Assembly (NCBI GenBank): GCA_902539445.1
Contig: CACBIY010000001.1
Coordinates: forward strand, 62,001-126,000
Origin: an uncultured Pelagibacteraceae bacterium
GTDB lineage: Bacteria > Pseudomonadota > Alphaproteobacteria > Pelagibacterales > Pelagibacteraceae
Length of the DNA stretch: 64,000 nt
Direction of reading: 5' to 3'
Shown here: piece after piece, positions 8,122-16,363 of the stretch
Layout: each line of letters opens with the position of its first letter
Numbering within the stretch: the stretch's first letter is position 1
The notes under the pieces: model-generated
The model's input: only the letters and a program-made list of their open reading frames with translations
Database searches by the model: none
Told to the model about the DNA's origin: nothing
Made by a program: the position numbers and the translations under genes

Positions 8122-9162
8122 TTAATGATTTATCGAAGAAGAAAAATTCCAAGAACAATCAAAACTAGGTATGTAAACTCTGGATAAATTAGTGTTTCCA
8201 AAATGATGATTAAATACATTCAACCAATTTTCAACTTGAAGAGGTTTTTTATCTTGGCTGCCAACCTGAGCAGTAATAACTCCTTTAGGTTTAAGTATTT
8301 TCACTAAAGAGTCCATATTTTTAGCAGCAAGGTCTATACAAAACTGATCATCATTTAAATCAACAAAAATATGATCGTAAGTATCTTCATTTACTGTCTT
8401 TATACTTTCGAACGCATCACCCCATACACATTTTACAGAATTCTTTTCTGTAGATTTTTTTCCTATATCACCAAGATGTTTATTACAAACTTCTACAACT
8501 TCTGGATCTAATTCGTACCAATCTATAAAATTAAACTTTTTTGAAATACATTCTCTTGCAACACCACCATCACCACCACCAATTATTGCTGCTCTTTCAT
8601 TTTTTTTATTTAACTTCAGACCTGCTCCAACAAAAGTTGAACTATATAAATGTTCATCCGAGGCAGTAACTTGTATTTCACCATCAATAAATAAAGATTT
8701 TCCAAATTGTTCTAATTCTAAAATTTCAATGTGTTGACCAACTTTTGATTTAAAATCCTCTAGAACTTCGTTTACAACATATGATTTTTGTAATCCAGGT
8801 GAACTATAGATATCATGGTAAAGAGATCTGGTATCTCTATTAAATTCTTTTTTAACAATTCTTTTATGTTCAAATTCTTTTTTAACAATATCAATTGCTA
8901 CTGATGGACTTATTTTTCCACAGGTAAAAAAATCAAAACTAATTATTCCTTTTTCTGGAAATGTATGAAAGCTGATGTGACTTTCAGCTAATAAAGCTAG
9001 AATTGTAAAGCCCTGAGGTTCAAATTTATATTTAGAAATATTTAGGATAGTTACATCTGCTGCTTTAGCGATTTCATTTATTACTTTTTCAAAAACTGTA
9101 GGATCGTACTCTTTTGTGGTACCTATAATATCTAAAGTAATATGCTCCCCAACTTTAATCAT
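8122..9162 (-). CDS. S-adenosylmethionine decarboxylase - spermidine synthase fusion
   Basis: A single 346-residue protein with two enzymes. Residues 1-110 are a prokaryotic (class 1b, SpeH/SpeD-type) AdoMet decarboxylase: E60-S61-H62 is the self-cleavage site that makes the pyruvoyl group from S61, and H66 and C81 (FFTCGK) match the processing and catalytic residues. Residues 115-340 are an aminopropyltransferase: LFIDGEIQVTASDEHLYSS, the nucleotide-binding IIGGGDGG (193-200), ELDPEVV, and D268 in YDHIFVDLNDD at the catalytic Asp position. It would decarboxylate AdoMet and transfer the aminopropyl group to putrescine, giving spermidine and methylthioadenosine. The usual YHE after DE is YSS here. 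The stop of this gene is far from the next; upstream lie aldolase, mtnA and mtnP, which process the by-product. Confidence 0.88.
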   Translation of the reverse strand: MIKVGEHITLDIIGTTKEYDPTVFEKVINEIAKAADVTILNISKYKFEPQGFTILALLAESHISFHTFPEKGIISFDFFTCGKISPSVAIDIVKKEFEHKRIVKKEFNRDTRSLYHDIYSSPGLQKSYVVNEVLEDFKSKVGQHIEILELEQFGKSLFIDGEIQVTASDEHLYSSTFVGAGLKLNKKNERAAIIGGGDGGVARECISKKFNFIDWYELDPEVVEVCNKHLGDIGKKSTEKNSVKCVWGDAFESIKTVNEDTYDHIFVDLNDDQFCIDLAAKNMDSLVKILKPKGVITAQVGSQDKKPLQVENWLNVFNHHFGNTNLSRVYIPSFDCSWNFSSSINH

Positions 9163-9163
9163 C

Positions 9164-9820
9164 TTACCCTTTTTTATAGTTTTTAGCCTTATCTAAAACT
9201 TTTTTCATTTCTTTAAATGAAAGAATATTAGGTTGTCCTAATTTTAAAGCAATAGTATATTGATGACAAATATTTTCTATCTCTTGTGCGAGTTCAAATG
9301 CATCCTCTAAATTTTTTCCAAAAGCAACCTGTCCGTGATTAGACATTAAACATGCACTTCTATTCTCTAAAGCTTTAATAACATTTTTAGATAATTCTTC
9401 TGTTCCAAAAGTAGCATATTCCGCACATTTAATGTCATCTCCACCTGCAAGAGCTATCATGTAATGAAAGGGTGGAATTGGTTTTCCATGTGCAGATACA
9501 GCCGTTGCGTGTGGAGAATGAGCGTGAACAATGGCATGTGCCTCTTTTTTATTAACATAAATATCTCGATGAAATCTCCATTCAGAGGAAGGTTTGTTAG
9601 CTGAATCGTTTTTTTCCTCTTCATCATTTAAGCCCATAAAAACAATATCTTCAGGTTTAAGTGTTTCATATTTTTTTCCTGAAGGAGTAATTAAATATCC
9701 CTCTTTATAATCCTCTATTCCTCTCAATGATATATTGCCTGACCTAAGAGGTGAAAGATTTGTAGAATTTAATTTTAACGAATATTCAATAATCTGATTT
9801 CTTTGATCTAAATTCTTCAT
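9164..9820 (-). CDS. Class II aldolase/adducin family protein, probable 5-methylthioribulose-1-phosphate aldolase (Ald2-like)
   Basis: A 218-residue class II aldolase fold protein (L-fuculose-phosphate aldolase family). Phosphate-binding segments G28-N-I-S and T45-P-S-G, the catalytic acid E80 in KPSSEWRFH, and the zinc ligands H99-x-H101 (VHAHSPHATA) and H162 (SNHGQVAFG) are all present. The mtnB dehydratase lies in the same superfamily, but the SSEWRFH and AGGDDIKCAEYATFGT segments look like the fuculose-aldolase / Ald2 group. With mtnA and mtnP immediately upstream and no mtnC, mtnD or mtnE here, I favour cleavage of methylthioribulose-1-phosphate to DHAP plus methylthioacetaldehyde. Its start overlaps the mtnA stop by 4 bases. 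Confidence 0.75.
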   Translation of the reverse strand: MKNLDQRNQIIEYSLKLNSTNLSPLRSGNISLRGIEDYKEGYLITPSGKKYETLKPEDIVFMGLNDEEEKNDSANKPSSEWRFHRDIYVNKKEAHAIVHAHSPHATAVSAHGKPIPPFHYMIALAGGDDIKCAEYATFGTEELSKNVIKALENRSACLMSNHGQVAFGKNLEDAFELAQEIENICHQYTIALKLGQPNILSFKEMKKVLDKAKNYKKG

Positions 9821-10887
9821 TTAAATAATTCTTTAAGTCCTTTTTCTGAAGCTTCACATACACCTTTTTCAGTAATTAATCCTGTAACATATTTTGCTGG
9901 CGTTACATCAAAAGCTAAATTCATAGCTTTACTTTTTTTTGGATAAATTTGTATTTTCTTTATATCTCCTTTTTCATCTAAGCCTTCAACATAAGATAAT
10001 TCATCTGAGTTTCTCTCTTCGATTGGAATATCTTTATGATCTTTTATATTCCAGTCAATTGTTGAACTTGGTAGAGCAACATAAAAAGGAATATTATTAT
10101 CATGAGCTGCTAGTGCTTTAAGATAAGTTCCGACTTTATTACAAACATCTCCATTGGCTAAAGTTCTGTCTGTTCCAACAATACACATGTCAACATCACC
10201 TCTTTGCATTAGTATACCACCTGTATTATCTGCAATAATTGTGTTTTTAATTCCTTCTTCATTTAATTCATATGATGTAAGATTTGCTCCTTGATTTCTT
10301 GGTCTAGTTTCGTCTGCCCACACATGAATGGGAATTCCTTTTTTGTGTGCATGATAAATGGGAGAAGTTGCGGTCCCCCAATTTATTGTTGCAAGCCAAC
10401 CTGCGTTACAATGAGTAAGAATATTTACGGTATCTTTTTTTTTATTATAGATTTTTTCAATAATTTTTAGTCCATTTAATCCTATATTTTCACAGAATTT
10501 AATATCTTCTTCACATATATCTTTTGCTTCATTCAAAGCAATTTCTAAAATCTTATCACTATTAACGCCTGATAATTTATCCATCATTCTATCAACAGCC
10601 CACTTTAAATTTATTGCTGTTGGTCTTGAATTAATTAAATCCTCTGCAGATTTCTTTAAAAATGATTGGTCATTATTCTCAATTATAGCTAAAACCATCC
10701 CATAAGCTGCCGTGGCTCCTATTAGAGGTGCACCCCTTACTTCCATTACTTTAATCGCATTAATTGAGTCCTTAACCGTTTTAAGATCTTTTATTACGAA
10801 TTGGTGTGGAAGTTTTGTCTGATCAATAATCTTTACAACATTATTTTCTAACCAAATAGTACGATATTCTTTTCCCTCTATTCTCAT
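9817..10887 (-). CDS. mtnA: Methylthioribose-1-phosphate isomerase
   Basis: A 356-residue protein of the eIF2B-related aldose-ketose isomerase family, converting 5-methylthioribose-1-phosphate to methylthioribulose-1-phosphate. MEVRGAPLIGATAAYG (48-63) carries the RGA phosphate-binding motif, LTHCNAGWLAT contains the catalytic Cys, and IVGTDRTLANGDVCNKVGT contains the catalytic Asp. Length is typical. It overlaps mtnP upstream and the aldolase downstream by 4 bases each, so the three are translationally coupled and act in sequence on methylthioadenosine. Confidence 0.93.
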   Translation of the reverse strand: MRIEGKEYRTIWLENNVVKIIDQTKLPHQFVIKDLKTVKDSINAIKVMEVRGAPLIGATAAYGMVLAIIENNDQSFLKKSAEDLINSRPTAINLKWAVDRMMDKLSGVNSDKILEIALNEAKDICEEDIKFCENIGLNGLKIIEKIYNKKKDTVNILTHCNAGWLATINWGTATSPIYHAHKKGIPIHVWADETRPRNQGANLTSYELNEEGIKNTIIADNTGGILMQRGDVDMCIVGTDRTLANGDVCNKVGTYLKALAAHDNNIPFYVALPSSTIDWNIKDHKDIPIEERNSDELSYVEGLDEKGDIKKIQIYPKKSKAMNLAFDVTPAKYVTGLITEKGVCEASEKGLKELFK

Positions 10888-11753
10888 TGATTTAAAACTC
10901 TACCAGCAACAGTTTTAAGTTTTTCTATTGTCTTTTTTGTTCTTTTTTCAGGTGCTGTTATAATTGATACATCCAAACAATTATTAGTTGGATCATTAAG
11001 ATCAATGTGATCTTCGAAATTTTCTATTAAATTTTTAATCATATTTTTTGCTTTAGCAGCATTACCTAATAAAACTTTTACAACTTGTTGAACATCAACG
11101 TTTTCATGATCTGGATGCCAACAATCATAGTCTGTGACCATAGATACAGATGCATATCTTATCTCTGCTTCTCGAGCTAATTTTGCCTCTGGCATATTAG
11201 TCATACCAATTACATCCGCTTTCCAAGATCTATATAAATTTGACTCTGCTAAGGTCGAAAATTGAGGTCCTTCCATTACAACGTATATTCCATTTCTTTG
11301 ATAATCAATTTTTTCCTTCTTAATTGCTTCCTCACACGCATTCATCAAACCACTTGAGGTTGGATGAGCCATAGAAACGTGAGCGACAATTTCATCTTCG
11401 AAAAATGTTTTTTCTCTTGCAAATGTTCTGTCAATAAATTGATCAACAATAACAAACTTTCCTGGAGGCAAATCTTTTTTTAAAGATCCAACTGCTGATA
11501 CTGATACAATGTCAGTTACACCTAGCTGTTTAAGAGCATCAATATTTGCTCTGAAGTTTATTTTAGAGGGAGAAATAAAATGACCTCTACCATGTCTTGG
11601 TAAAAAATAAACTTCTTTATTGTTATAATTAGTTTTTAAAATCTGGTCGGACGGTTTACCCCAGGGGGTTTTTAAATCAATTAATTCTCTATTCGTAAAT
11701 TCTTCAACATCGTAAAGACCACTACCACCAATTATTGCTAACTTATTTAACAT
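10884..11753 (-). CDS. mtnP: 5'-methylthioadenosine phosphorylase
   Basis: A 289-residue PNP/MTAP-family phosphorylase. GGSGLYD at the N-terminus is the phosphate loop. RHGRGH (54-59), INFRANI, VSAVGSLKKDLPPGKFVIVDQFIDRT and EGPQFSTLAE are typical of MTAP, and NMPEAKLAREAEIRYASVSMVTDYDCW is the base- and ribose-binding region. It phosphorolyses methylthioadenosine, the by-product of spermidine synthase, to adenine and methylthioribose-1-phosphate. Adenine can be recovered by the apt gene at 14891. It is the first gene of the leftward four-gene polyamine/MTA unit. Confidence 0.93.
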   Translation of the reverse strand: MLNKLAIIGGSGLYDVEEFTNRELIDLKTPWGKPSDQILKTNYNNKEVYFLPRHGRGHFISPSKINFRANIDALKQLGVTDIVSVSAVGSLKKDLPPGKFVIVDQFIDRTFAREKTFFEDEIVAHVSMAHPTSSGLMNACEEAIKKEKIDYQRNGIYVVMEGPQFSTLAESNLYRSWKADVIGMTNMPEAKLAREAEIRYASVSMVTDYDCWHPDHENVDVQQVVKVLLGNAAKAKNMIKNLIENFEDHIDLNDPTNNCLDVSIITAPEKRTKKTIEKLKTVAGRVLNQ

Positions 11754-11799
11754 GATATAATTAATTTAATTTAATATATTATAGTAGCAATATTAAATC

Positions 11800-13227
11800 A
11801 TGAAAACAAATTCCTTTAAACATGAAACTTTATTTGTAACTTTAATCATTTTATTTGGATTGTTGATAAGAGGTTTCAACATAAATTTTAATGATTTTTG
11901 GTCAGATGAAATGGTAAGTTTTTATTTATCAAATCCACATTTAGATTTTTTTGAAACTATAAAGCTTGTCTTTGCTTCAAACTTAACAGTTACTTATGAA
12001 ATCATATTAAAATTTTTTCATAAAATTTTTGGATATAATTTAGAGTATTCAAGATATTTGAGCTTATTTTTAAGCATTATTTCAATTTTTTATTTTTACA
12101 AATTAATCAAAACTAATAAAACTTATAAAAGTGCAATTCTGGGAATTATTTTATTAACAATTAACATTTATCATATTCGATATAGTATTGAGCTACGCTC
12201 TTATACACTGACATTTTTATTAACTATAATTTTACTTAATCTTATTTTTTATAAAGGAAAAATTAGAGAGTTTAAAAATTTTTTTAGTTATCTATTAGTT
12301 TTTATAGTTTCTCTTTTAATGCTTTTTAGTCATGCCTATTCAATTATCGTAATAATATCTTTGAATTTTTATATTTTCTTGCTATGGATAATTAAAAAGA
12401 ATTTTACAAAAAATAATTCTTTATTATTTTTATCTACCTCAATTTCATCTCTTTTATTTATTTTAATTTACCTGAACAATATTTCGCATACACCTTCTTG
12501 GATACCTGGATTTAAAGCTTCTTTTTTCACTAATTATTATTTTTCCTCTTTTTTTGGTTCGAGGATTTTAGGATTATTACATTTAATAATCTTACTCTAT
12601 TTGATTTTAAGTCAATTAAATAAGATTTTAAGTAAATTTGATATAGAACTATTTCTTATTATTTTTTTATTCTTAACATACTTAATTCCAATTACTTACA
12701 GCTTTGTTTTTGAGCCAATACTAATAGATAGATATATATTTTTTGTTTTAATACCAATATTATATTTAATCAGCAGTTTGAGTTTGGATTTTGAAAATGA
12801 ATATAAAAAATATGTTCTTATTTTTTTATTAGTAGCTCCAAGTTTTTTAAATCATTTTACAGAAAATACTTTTAAACAATTCTATACAAACATTTATCCA
12901 TCAAAACCTGAGGTTAGAAAATCTTTGGAATATATTGTTAAAAATGACAATCCAAATTATTCATTTGTATACGTTGAAAACAACCCTATTAACATTAATT
13001 TTGTATATGAAAATTATCTTAAAAAGTATTCTGAAAAAATTGATAAAGATTTAATTTATATTGACTATGATAATAATTCTGAATTACCAGATAATGTATG
13101 GTTAATTTATTTCACTGACATAACAAATGAGAAATTCGTTAAACCAAATAAGCTAAATAACTATAAAGTTAAATCAAATATAATATTTAATCATTTAGAA
13201 CTATACCAATTAAAAAAAATTAATTAG
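11800..13227 (+). CDS. GT39-like polytopic glycosyltransferase (ArnT/PMT superfamily)
   Basis: A 475-residue membrane protein with roughly ten to twelve hydrophobic helices. The first luminal/periplasmic loop carries NFNDFWSDEMVSFYL, where the Asp-Glu pair (DE) is the catalytic/metal motif position of GT-C enzymes (PMT, ArnT, 'glycosyltransferase family 39'). The C-terminal 110 residues are polar and probably periplasmic. These enzymes use polyprenyl-phosphate sugars to glycosylate lipids or proteins in the periplasm. A GT2 gene of the polyprenyl-phosphate sugar synthase type lies directly convergent, so the two may form a donor-transferase pair (inference). Confidence 0.75.
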   Translation: MKTNSFKHETLFVTLIILFGLLIRGFNINFNDFWSDEMVSFYLSNPHLDFFETIKLVFASNLTVTYEIILKFFHKIFGYNLEYSRYLSLFLSIISIFYFYKLIKTNKTYKSAILGIILLTINIYHIRYSIELRSYTLTFLLTIILLNLIFYKGKIREFKNFFSYLLVFIVSLLMLFSHAYSIIVIISLNFYIFLLWIIKKNFTKNNSLLFLSTSISSLLFILIYLNNISHTPSWIPGFKASFFTNYYFSSFFGSRILGLLHLIILLYLILSQLNKILSKFDIELFLIIFLFLTYLIPITYSFVFEPILIDRYIFFVLIPILYLISSLSLDFENEYKKYVLIFLLVAPSFLNHFTENTFKQFYTNIYPSKPEVRKSLEYIVKNDNPNYSFVYVENNPININFVYENYLKKYSEKIDKDLIYIDYDNNSELPDNVWLIYFTDITNEKFVKPNKLNNYKVKSNIIFNHLELYQLKKIN

Positions 13228-14006
13228 AAAGTTTTTTCCTTAATTTTAAAAGAAAAACTTTTTTTACTATTAAAGGTTCGTAAAAATTTGACAATACAAA
13301 ATGAAAATAACCCTATTAAAGATCCAAATCTAAATGGGTAAAAGTGATAATTTTCAATCATATCAAACCATAAAACAAATAATTTTTTAATATCGTAATT
13401 ACTTTTTCCCTCAAATCTTTCTTGGTGATTTACCTTTATGTTAGTTATATTTTTAGCTTCTTTTAAAATTAAACTATCAATAAATGGTATCTTTGGATTA
13501 TGATCAATAAATCTATCTTTTACATCACTTCTTATTCCTTTCATTGAAGAAGTATAAATTTTAAATGGTTTATTAAAAATAAAGCTTGAAAAAAAATTGT
13601 TTAGTGTGCTGACTAATATTTTCCAATAAACATGTTTTCTTTTTAAATAAAGGGTGTAACAAGCATCATATAAATCTAATTGCTCGTAAATAGCTATTAA
13701 ACTTTCAGGTGGATGTTGTAAATCATCATCCATAATTATTATCTTATTTCCTATTGAGTGCTTTAACCCTACAAAAACAGCTCCATGTTGTCCCACATTA
13801 TTATTTAAATCTATTCCTTTTACAAAATCAAACTCTCTTGAAATTTTTTTAATCACAACCCAGCTATTATCTTTACTAGAATCATTTACTAAAATTATCT
13901 CATAATCTTTTTCAAATTTATTAGATACGTTAGAATTAATCTCAGTTATAAGTTTCTCTAAAATTTTAGAGCTATTATAAACTGGTATTATTATAGACAA
14001 CTTCAT
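13224..14006 (-). CDS. Family 2 glycosyltransferase, polyprenyl-phosphate sugar synthase-like
   Basis: A 260-residue GT-A enzyme: SIIIPVYNSSKILEKLI at the start, ILVNDSSKDNSW (nucleotide binding), IMDDDLQHPPE (metal-binding DxD region) and HQERFEGKSNYDIKKL (acceptor loop), all like DPM1/ArnC/GtrB. Related bacterial enzymes normally end with two membrane helices (about 310-330 residues). Here there is only one hydrophobic stretch (FGSLIGLFSFCIVKFL) followed by a short basic tail, so the C-terminus is shorter than usual, and the gene ends inside the 4-base overlap with the convergent GT39. Probably charges undecaprenyl phosphate with a sugar. Confidence 0.8.
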   Translation of the reverse strand: MKLSIIIPVYNSSKILEKLITEINSNVSNKFEKDYEIILVNDSSKDNSWVVIKKISREFDFVKGIDLNNNVGQHGAVFVGLKHSIGNKIIIMDDDLQHPPESLIAIYEQLDLYDACYTLYLKRKHVYWKILVSTLNNFFSSFIFNKPFKIYTSSMKGIRSDVKDRFIDHNPKIPFIDSLILKEAKNITNIKVNHQERFEGKSNYDIKKLFVLWFDMIENYHFYPFRFGSLIGLFSFCIVKFLRTFNSKKSFSFKIKEKTF

Positions 14007-14053
14007 CTCAAATATTATAAGTTAATGATAATTAATTTTTTAAAACACATTAA

Positions 14054-14863
14054 TTGAAAAAAAAAATTTTAATTTTTGGCAAAAATAGTTTCATTGGAAC
14101 TAATTTATATACATTTTTAAAAAATAAACATATTGTAAAAATTAAAAGCTTTAATTCTAAATCCTTAAAAAATCTCAATAAATTTGATTATATAATTAAT
14201 TGTTCAATTAATAAAAATTATGTAAAAAAAGTCTATTCTATAAATAATGATATTGATTTAAAAATAGTAAAAAAACTTAATAAAGATACCAATTTTATTT
14301 TCTTTAGTTCAAGAAAAATTTATAAACCTAAGGCTAATATATATGAGAACTCAAAAATAAAGTGTTCAAATAATTATGAAAAAAATAAATACATAACTGA
14401 AAAAAAAATTTTAAAGATTAAGGGAAATAAAAATATTATTTTAAGAATTTCCAATATAATTGGTTTTAAAAAATATAACCCTAGAAAAATTCATAATACA
14501 TATCTAGATTATTTGATTAGCAAAGTTGAAAAAGGAGAATTAATTTTGAATAAAAATGAGTTCAAAGATTTTATTGATATAAATACGTTCTCTAGGATAA
14601 TTAATTCTATCATCAAAAAAAGAGTATTTGGAACTTTTAATGTTTCAATGGGAAAAAAGGTTTACTTGAAAGAATTAAATAATTGGCTTTTAGATTCTAT
14701 TAAAAATAAAAAAAAATATAAAATTATTAAGCTTAATAATAACAAAAAAAATCAATCCTTTTATTTAAATAATTCTAAGCTTAAAAAAAAAATAGACATG
14801 AATATTAATATCACCCAACTTAAAAAAGAATGTATAAAATTGAGTAAAAAATTGTTTAATTAA
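14054..14863 (+). CDS. NAD-dependent epimerase/dehydratase-like SDR protein
   Basis: A 269-residue extended-SDR-like protein starting with TTG. KILIFGKNSFIGTNLYTFL replaces the usual GxxGxxG with GKNSFIG, FIFFSSRKIY corresponds to the catalytic Ser region, and YEKNKYITEK supplies YxxxK. It is diverged and extraordinarily Lys/Asn/Ile-rich (runs of AAA codons), more AT-biased than the housekeeping genes nearby. A role in nucleotide-sugar reduction or epimerisation (for example RmlD-like) is plausible because rmlB and rmlA lie 1.5 kb downstream, but similarity to RmlD is too weak to call. Possible horizontally acquired surface-glycan gene. Confidence 0.6.
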   Translation: MKKKILIFGKNSFIGTNLYTFLKNKHIVKIKSFNSKSLKNLNKFDYIINCSINKNYVKKVYSINNDIDLKIVKKLNKDTNFIFFSSRKIYKPKANIYENSKIKCSNNYEKNKYITEKKILKIKGNKNIILRISNIIGFKKYNPRKIHNTYLDYLISKVEKGELILNKNEFKDFIDINTFSRIINSIIKKRVFGTFNVSMGKKVYLKELNNWLLDSIKNKKKYKIIKLNNNKKNQSFYLNNSKLKKKIDMNINITQLKKECIKLSKKLFN

Positions 14864-14890
14864 AAAATAAATATTATTAAGATTAAATTT

Positions 14891-15418
14891 ATGGAACTGA
14901 AAAAATATATAAGATCAATACCTGACTATCCAAAAAAAGGTATACTTTTTCGAGATATCACAACTTTAATAAAAAATGAAAATGCTTTTAAAGAGAGTAT
15001 TGATCAAATTATTCAAAGATCAAAGAAGTTTAATTTTACAAAGATTGCTGCTATTGAGTCGAGAGGTTTCGTATTTGCTTCTGCAGTTTCCTATATATTA
15101 AATAAACCATTTATTTTGTTGCGAAAAAAAAACAAGTTACCGTCAGATGTATACTCTGTTGACTTTGAGTTAGAATATGGATCAGCAACAATTGAGGTGC
15201 ATAAAGACTCTATAGATAAAGGTGATAAAGTTTTAATTATAGATGATTTAATCGCTACTGGTGGAACAGCTGAGGCGGCAGCTAAATTAATTAAAATTTC
15301 AAAAGGGGAAGTTGCTGGTTTTATTTTTGTAATAAATTTATTTGATCTTAAAGGTTCTGATAATTTAATTTCCAAAAACTATAAAGTAGAAAACTTGATA
15401 GAATTTCCCGGTCATTAA
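14891..15418 (+). CDS. apt: Adenine phosphoribosyltransferase
   Basis: A 175-residue type I phosphoribosyltransferase. The start ELKKYIRSIPDYPKKGILFRDITTLI is diagnostic of Apt, AIESRGFVFASAV is the pyrophosphate-binding loop, and VLIIDDLIATGGTAEAAAKL is the PRPP motif. It converts adenine plus PRPP to AMP, and would recycle the adenine released by MtnP encoded nearby. It sits inside the surface-glycan region without functional link to its flanks and shares a TTAA stop overlap with the convergent GT2. Confidence 0.95.
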   Translation: MELKKYIRSIPDYPKKGILFRDITTLIKNENAFKESIDQIIQRSKKFNFTKIAAIESRGFVFASAVSYILNKPFILLRKKNKLPSDVYSVDFELEYGSATIEVHKDSIDKGDKVLIIDDLIATGGTAEAAAKLIKISKGEVAGFIFVINLFDLKGSDNLISKNYKVENLIEFPGH

Positions 15419-16305
15419 TAATCAATTTTAGGTCTGTAAAAAGATTTTTTTCCTATAACTGCATTTACAAATCCCAATACTCTAAATAAGTATATTTCTT
15501 TTTTTTTTTTATTTAAAAAAAAATAAAAAAGCATTTTTAAAGTTGCTGATATAAATATTGGAAGCACTTTTATATATGCTTTTAAAAAACCATAGTGTTT
15601 TTTATTATAATAAAATTTTGACCAAACCCAATGCCAATTTCTTGATAATTCTATTTCATATTTATATTTTTCATTAACCCCTTTTGCGCCAAGATGTTTA
15701 ATTTTCGATTTTGGTACGATATAAATGTCCTCATTATTTTCGATTACTCTTTTACATAAATCATCGTTTTCTAAATAAAGAAAAATATTTTCATCAAAAA
15801 ATTTTTTATCTCTAAAATTTTTTAATCTTTTTAATCTTGAAATATTTAATAGCATCGCAAATCCATCAACACTCTCTACTTTAAAAGGTTCATCTTTTTT
15901 ATTTATATAATTATCCTCTTTATTTATCTTATAGTTTGGATAATTTTCTTCTTCCATAATTGGAGAAATTATAGAAAATGCATTAATTTTATTAGAAGCA
16001 AGTATGATTTCATCAATTGTATCGTTTCTTAATACAACATCAGGATTAAGAATAAATCCATAATCGGTATCAATTGCACTTAATCCATAATTATTACCTG
16101 CACCCATGCCAATATTATTCTCAGATAATATGCAACGAACATTGTTATATTTTTTTTCAATTTCATCTTTAAAAGTTTTATTGTTTGAATTATCAACTAC
16201 AATAATTTTGACATCTTTTGGTATAGAGCTAATACAGTCATGAATCACATTTTCACTCATAAAGCTTACAATAATTACTGTTAAATTTTGCCTAGATATT
16301 GACAT
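15415..16305 (-). CDS. Family 2 glycosyltransferase (rhamnosyltransferase-like)
   Basis: A GT-A glycosyltransferase of about 296 residues. I chose the ATG at 16305 (MSISRQNLTVIIVSFMSE) because it lies just before the domain's first strand; the longest frame reaches 16467 but would overlap the divergent rmlB start at 16364 and adds an unrelated hydrophobic stretch. IIVVDNSNN, ENNIGMGAGNNYGLSA and YGFILNPDVVLR match WbbL/RfbF-type rhamnosyltransferases, and ENDDLCKRV is the acceptor Asp region. One hydrophobic segment near the C-terminus could anchor it. With rmlB/rmlA next door a dTDP-deoxyhexose donor is likely (inference). Confidence 0.8.
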   Translation of the reverse strand: MSISRQNLTVIIVSFMSENVIHDCISSIPKDVKIIVVDNSNNKTFKDEIEKKYNNVRCILSENNIGMGAGNNYGLSAIDTDYGFILNPDVVLRNDTIDEIILASNKINAFSIISPIMEEENYPNYKINKEDNYINKKDEPFKVESVDGFAMLLNISRLKRLKNFRDKKFFDENIFLYLENDDLCKRVIENNEDIYIVPKSKIKHLGAKGVNEKYKYEIELSRNWHWVWSKFYYNKKHYGFLKAYIKVLPIFISATLKMLFYFFLNKKKKEIYLFRVLGFVNAVIGKKSFYRPKIDY

Positions 16306-16363
16306 ATGATCGGTGTAATCAACTATACTAATACTTTTTGCTAATGTAAAAATAAAATAATCA

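Noticed and set aside
14054-14863. RmlD (dTDP-4-dehydrorhamnose reductase)
   Set aside because: Although it is an SDR near rmlBA, the RmlD signature segments are not recognisable, so only a general epimerase/dehydratase call is justified.
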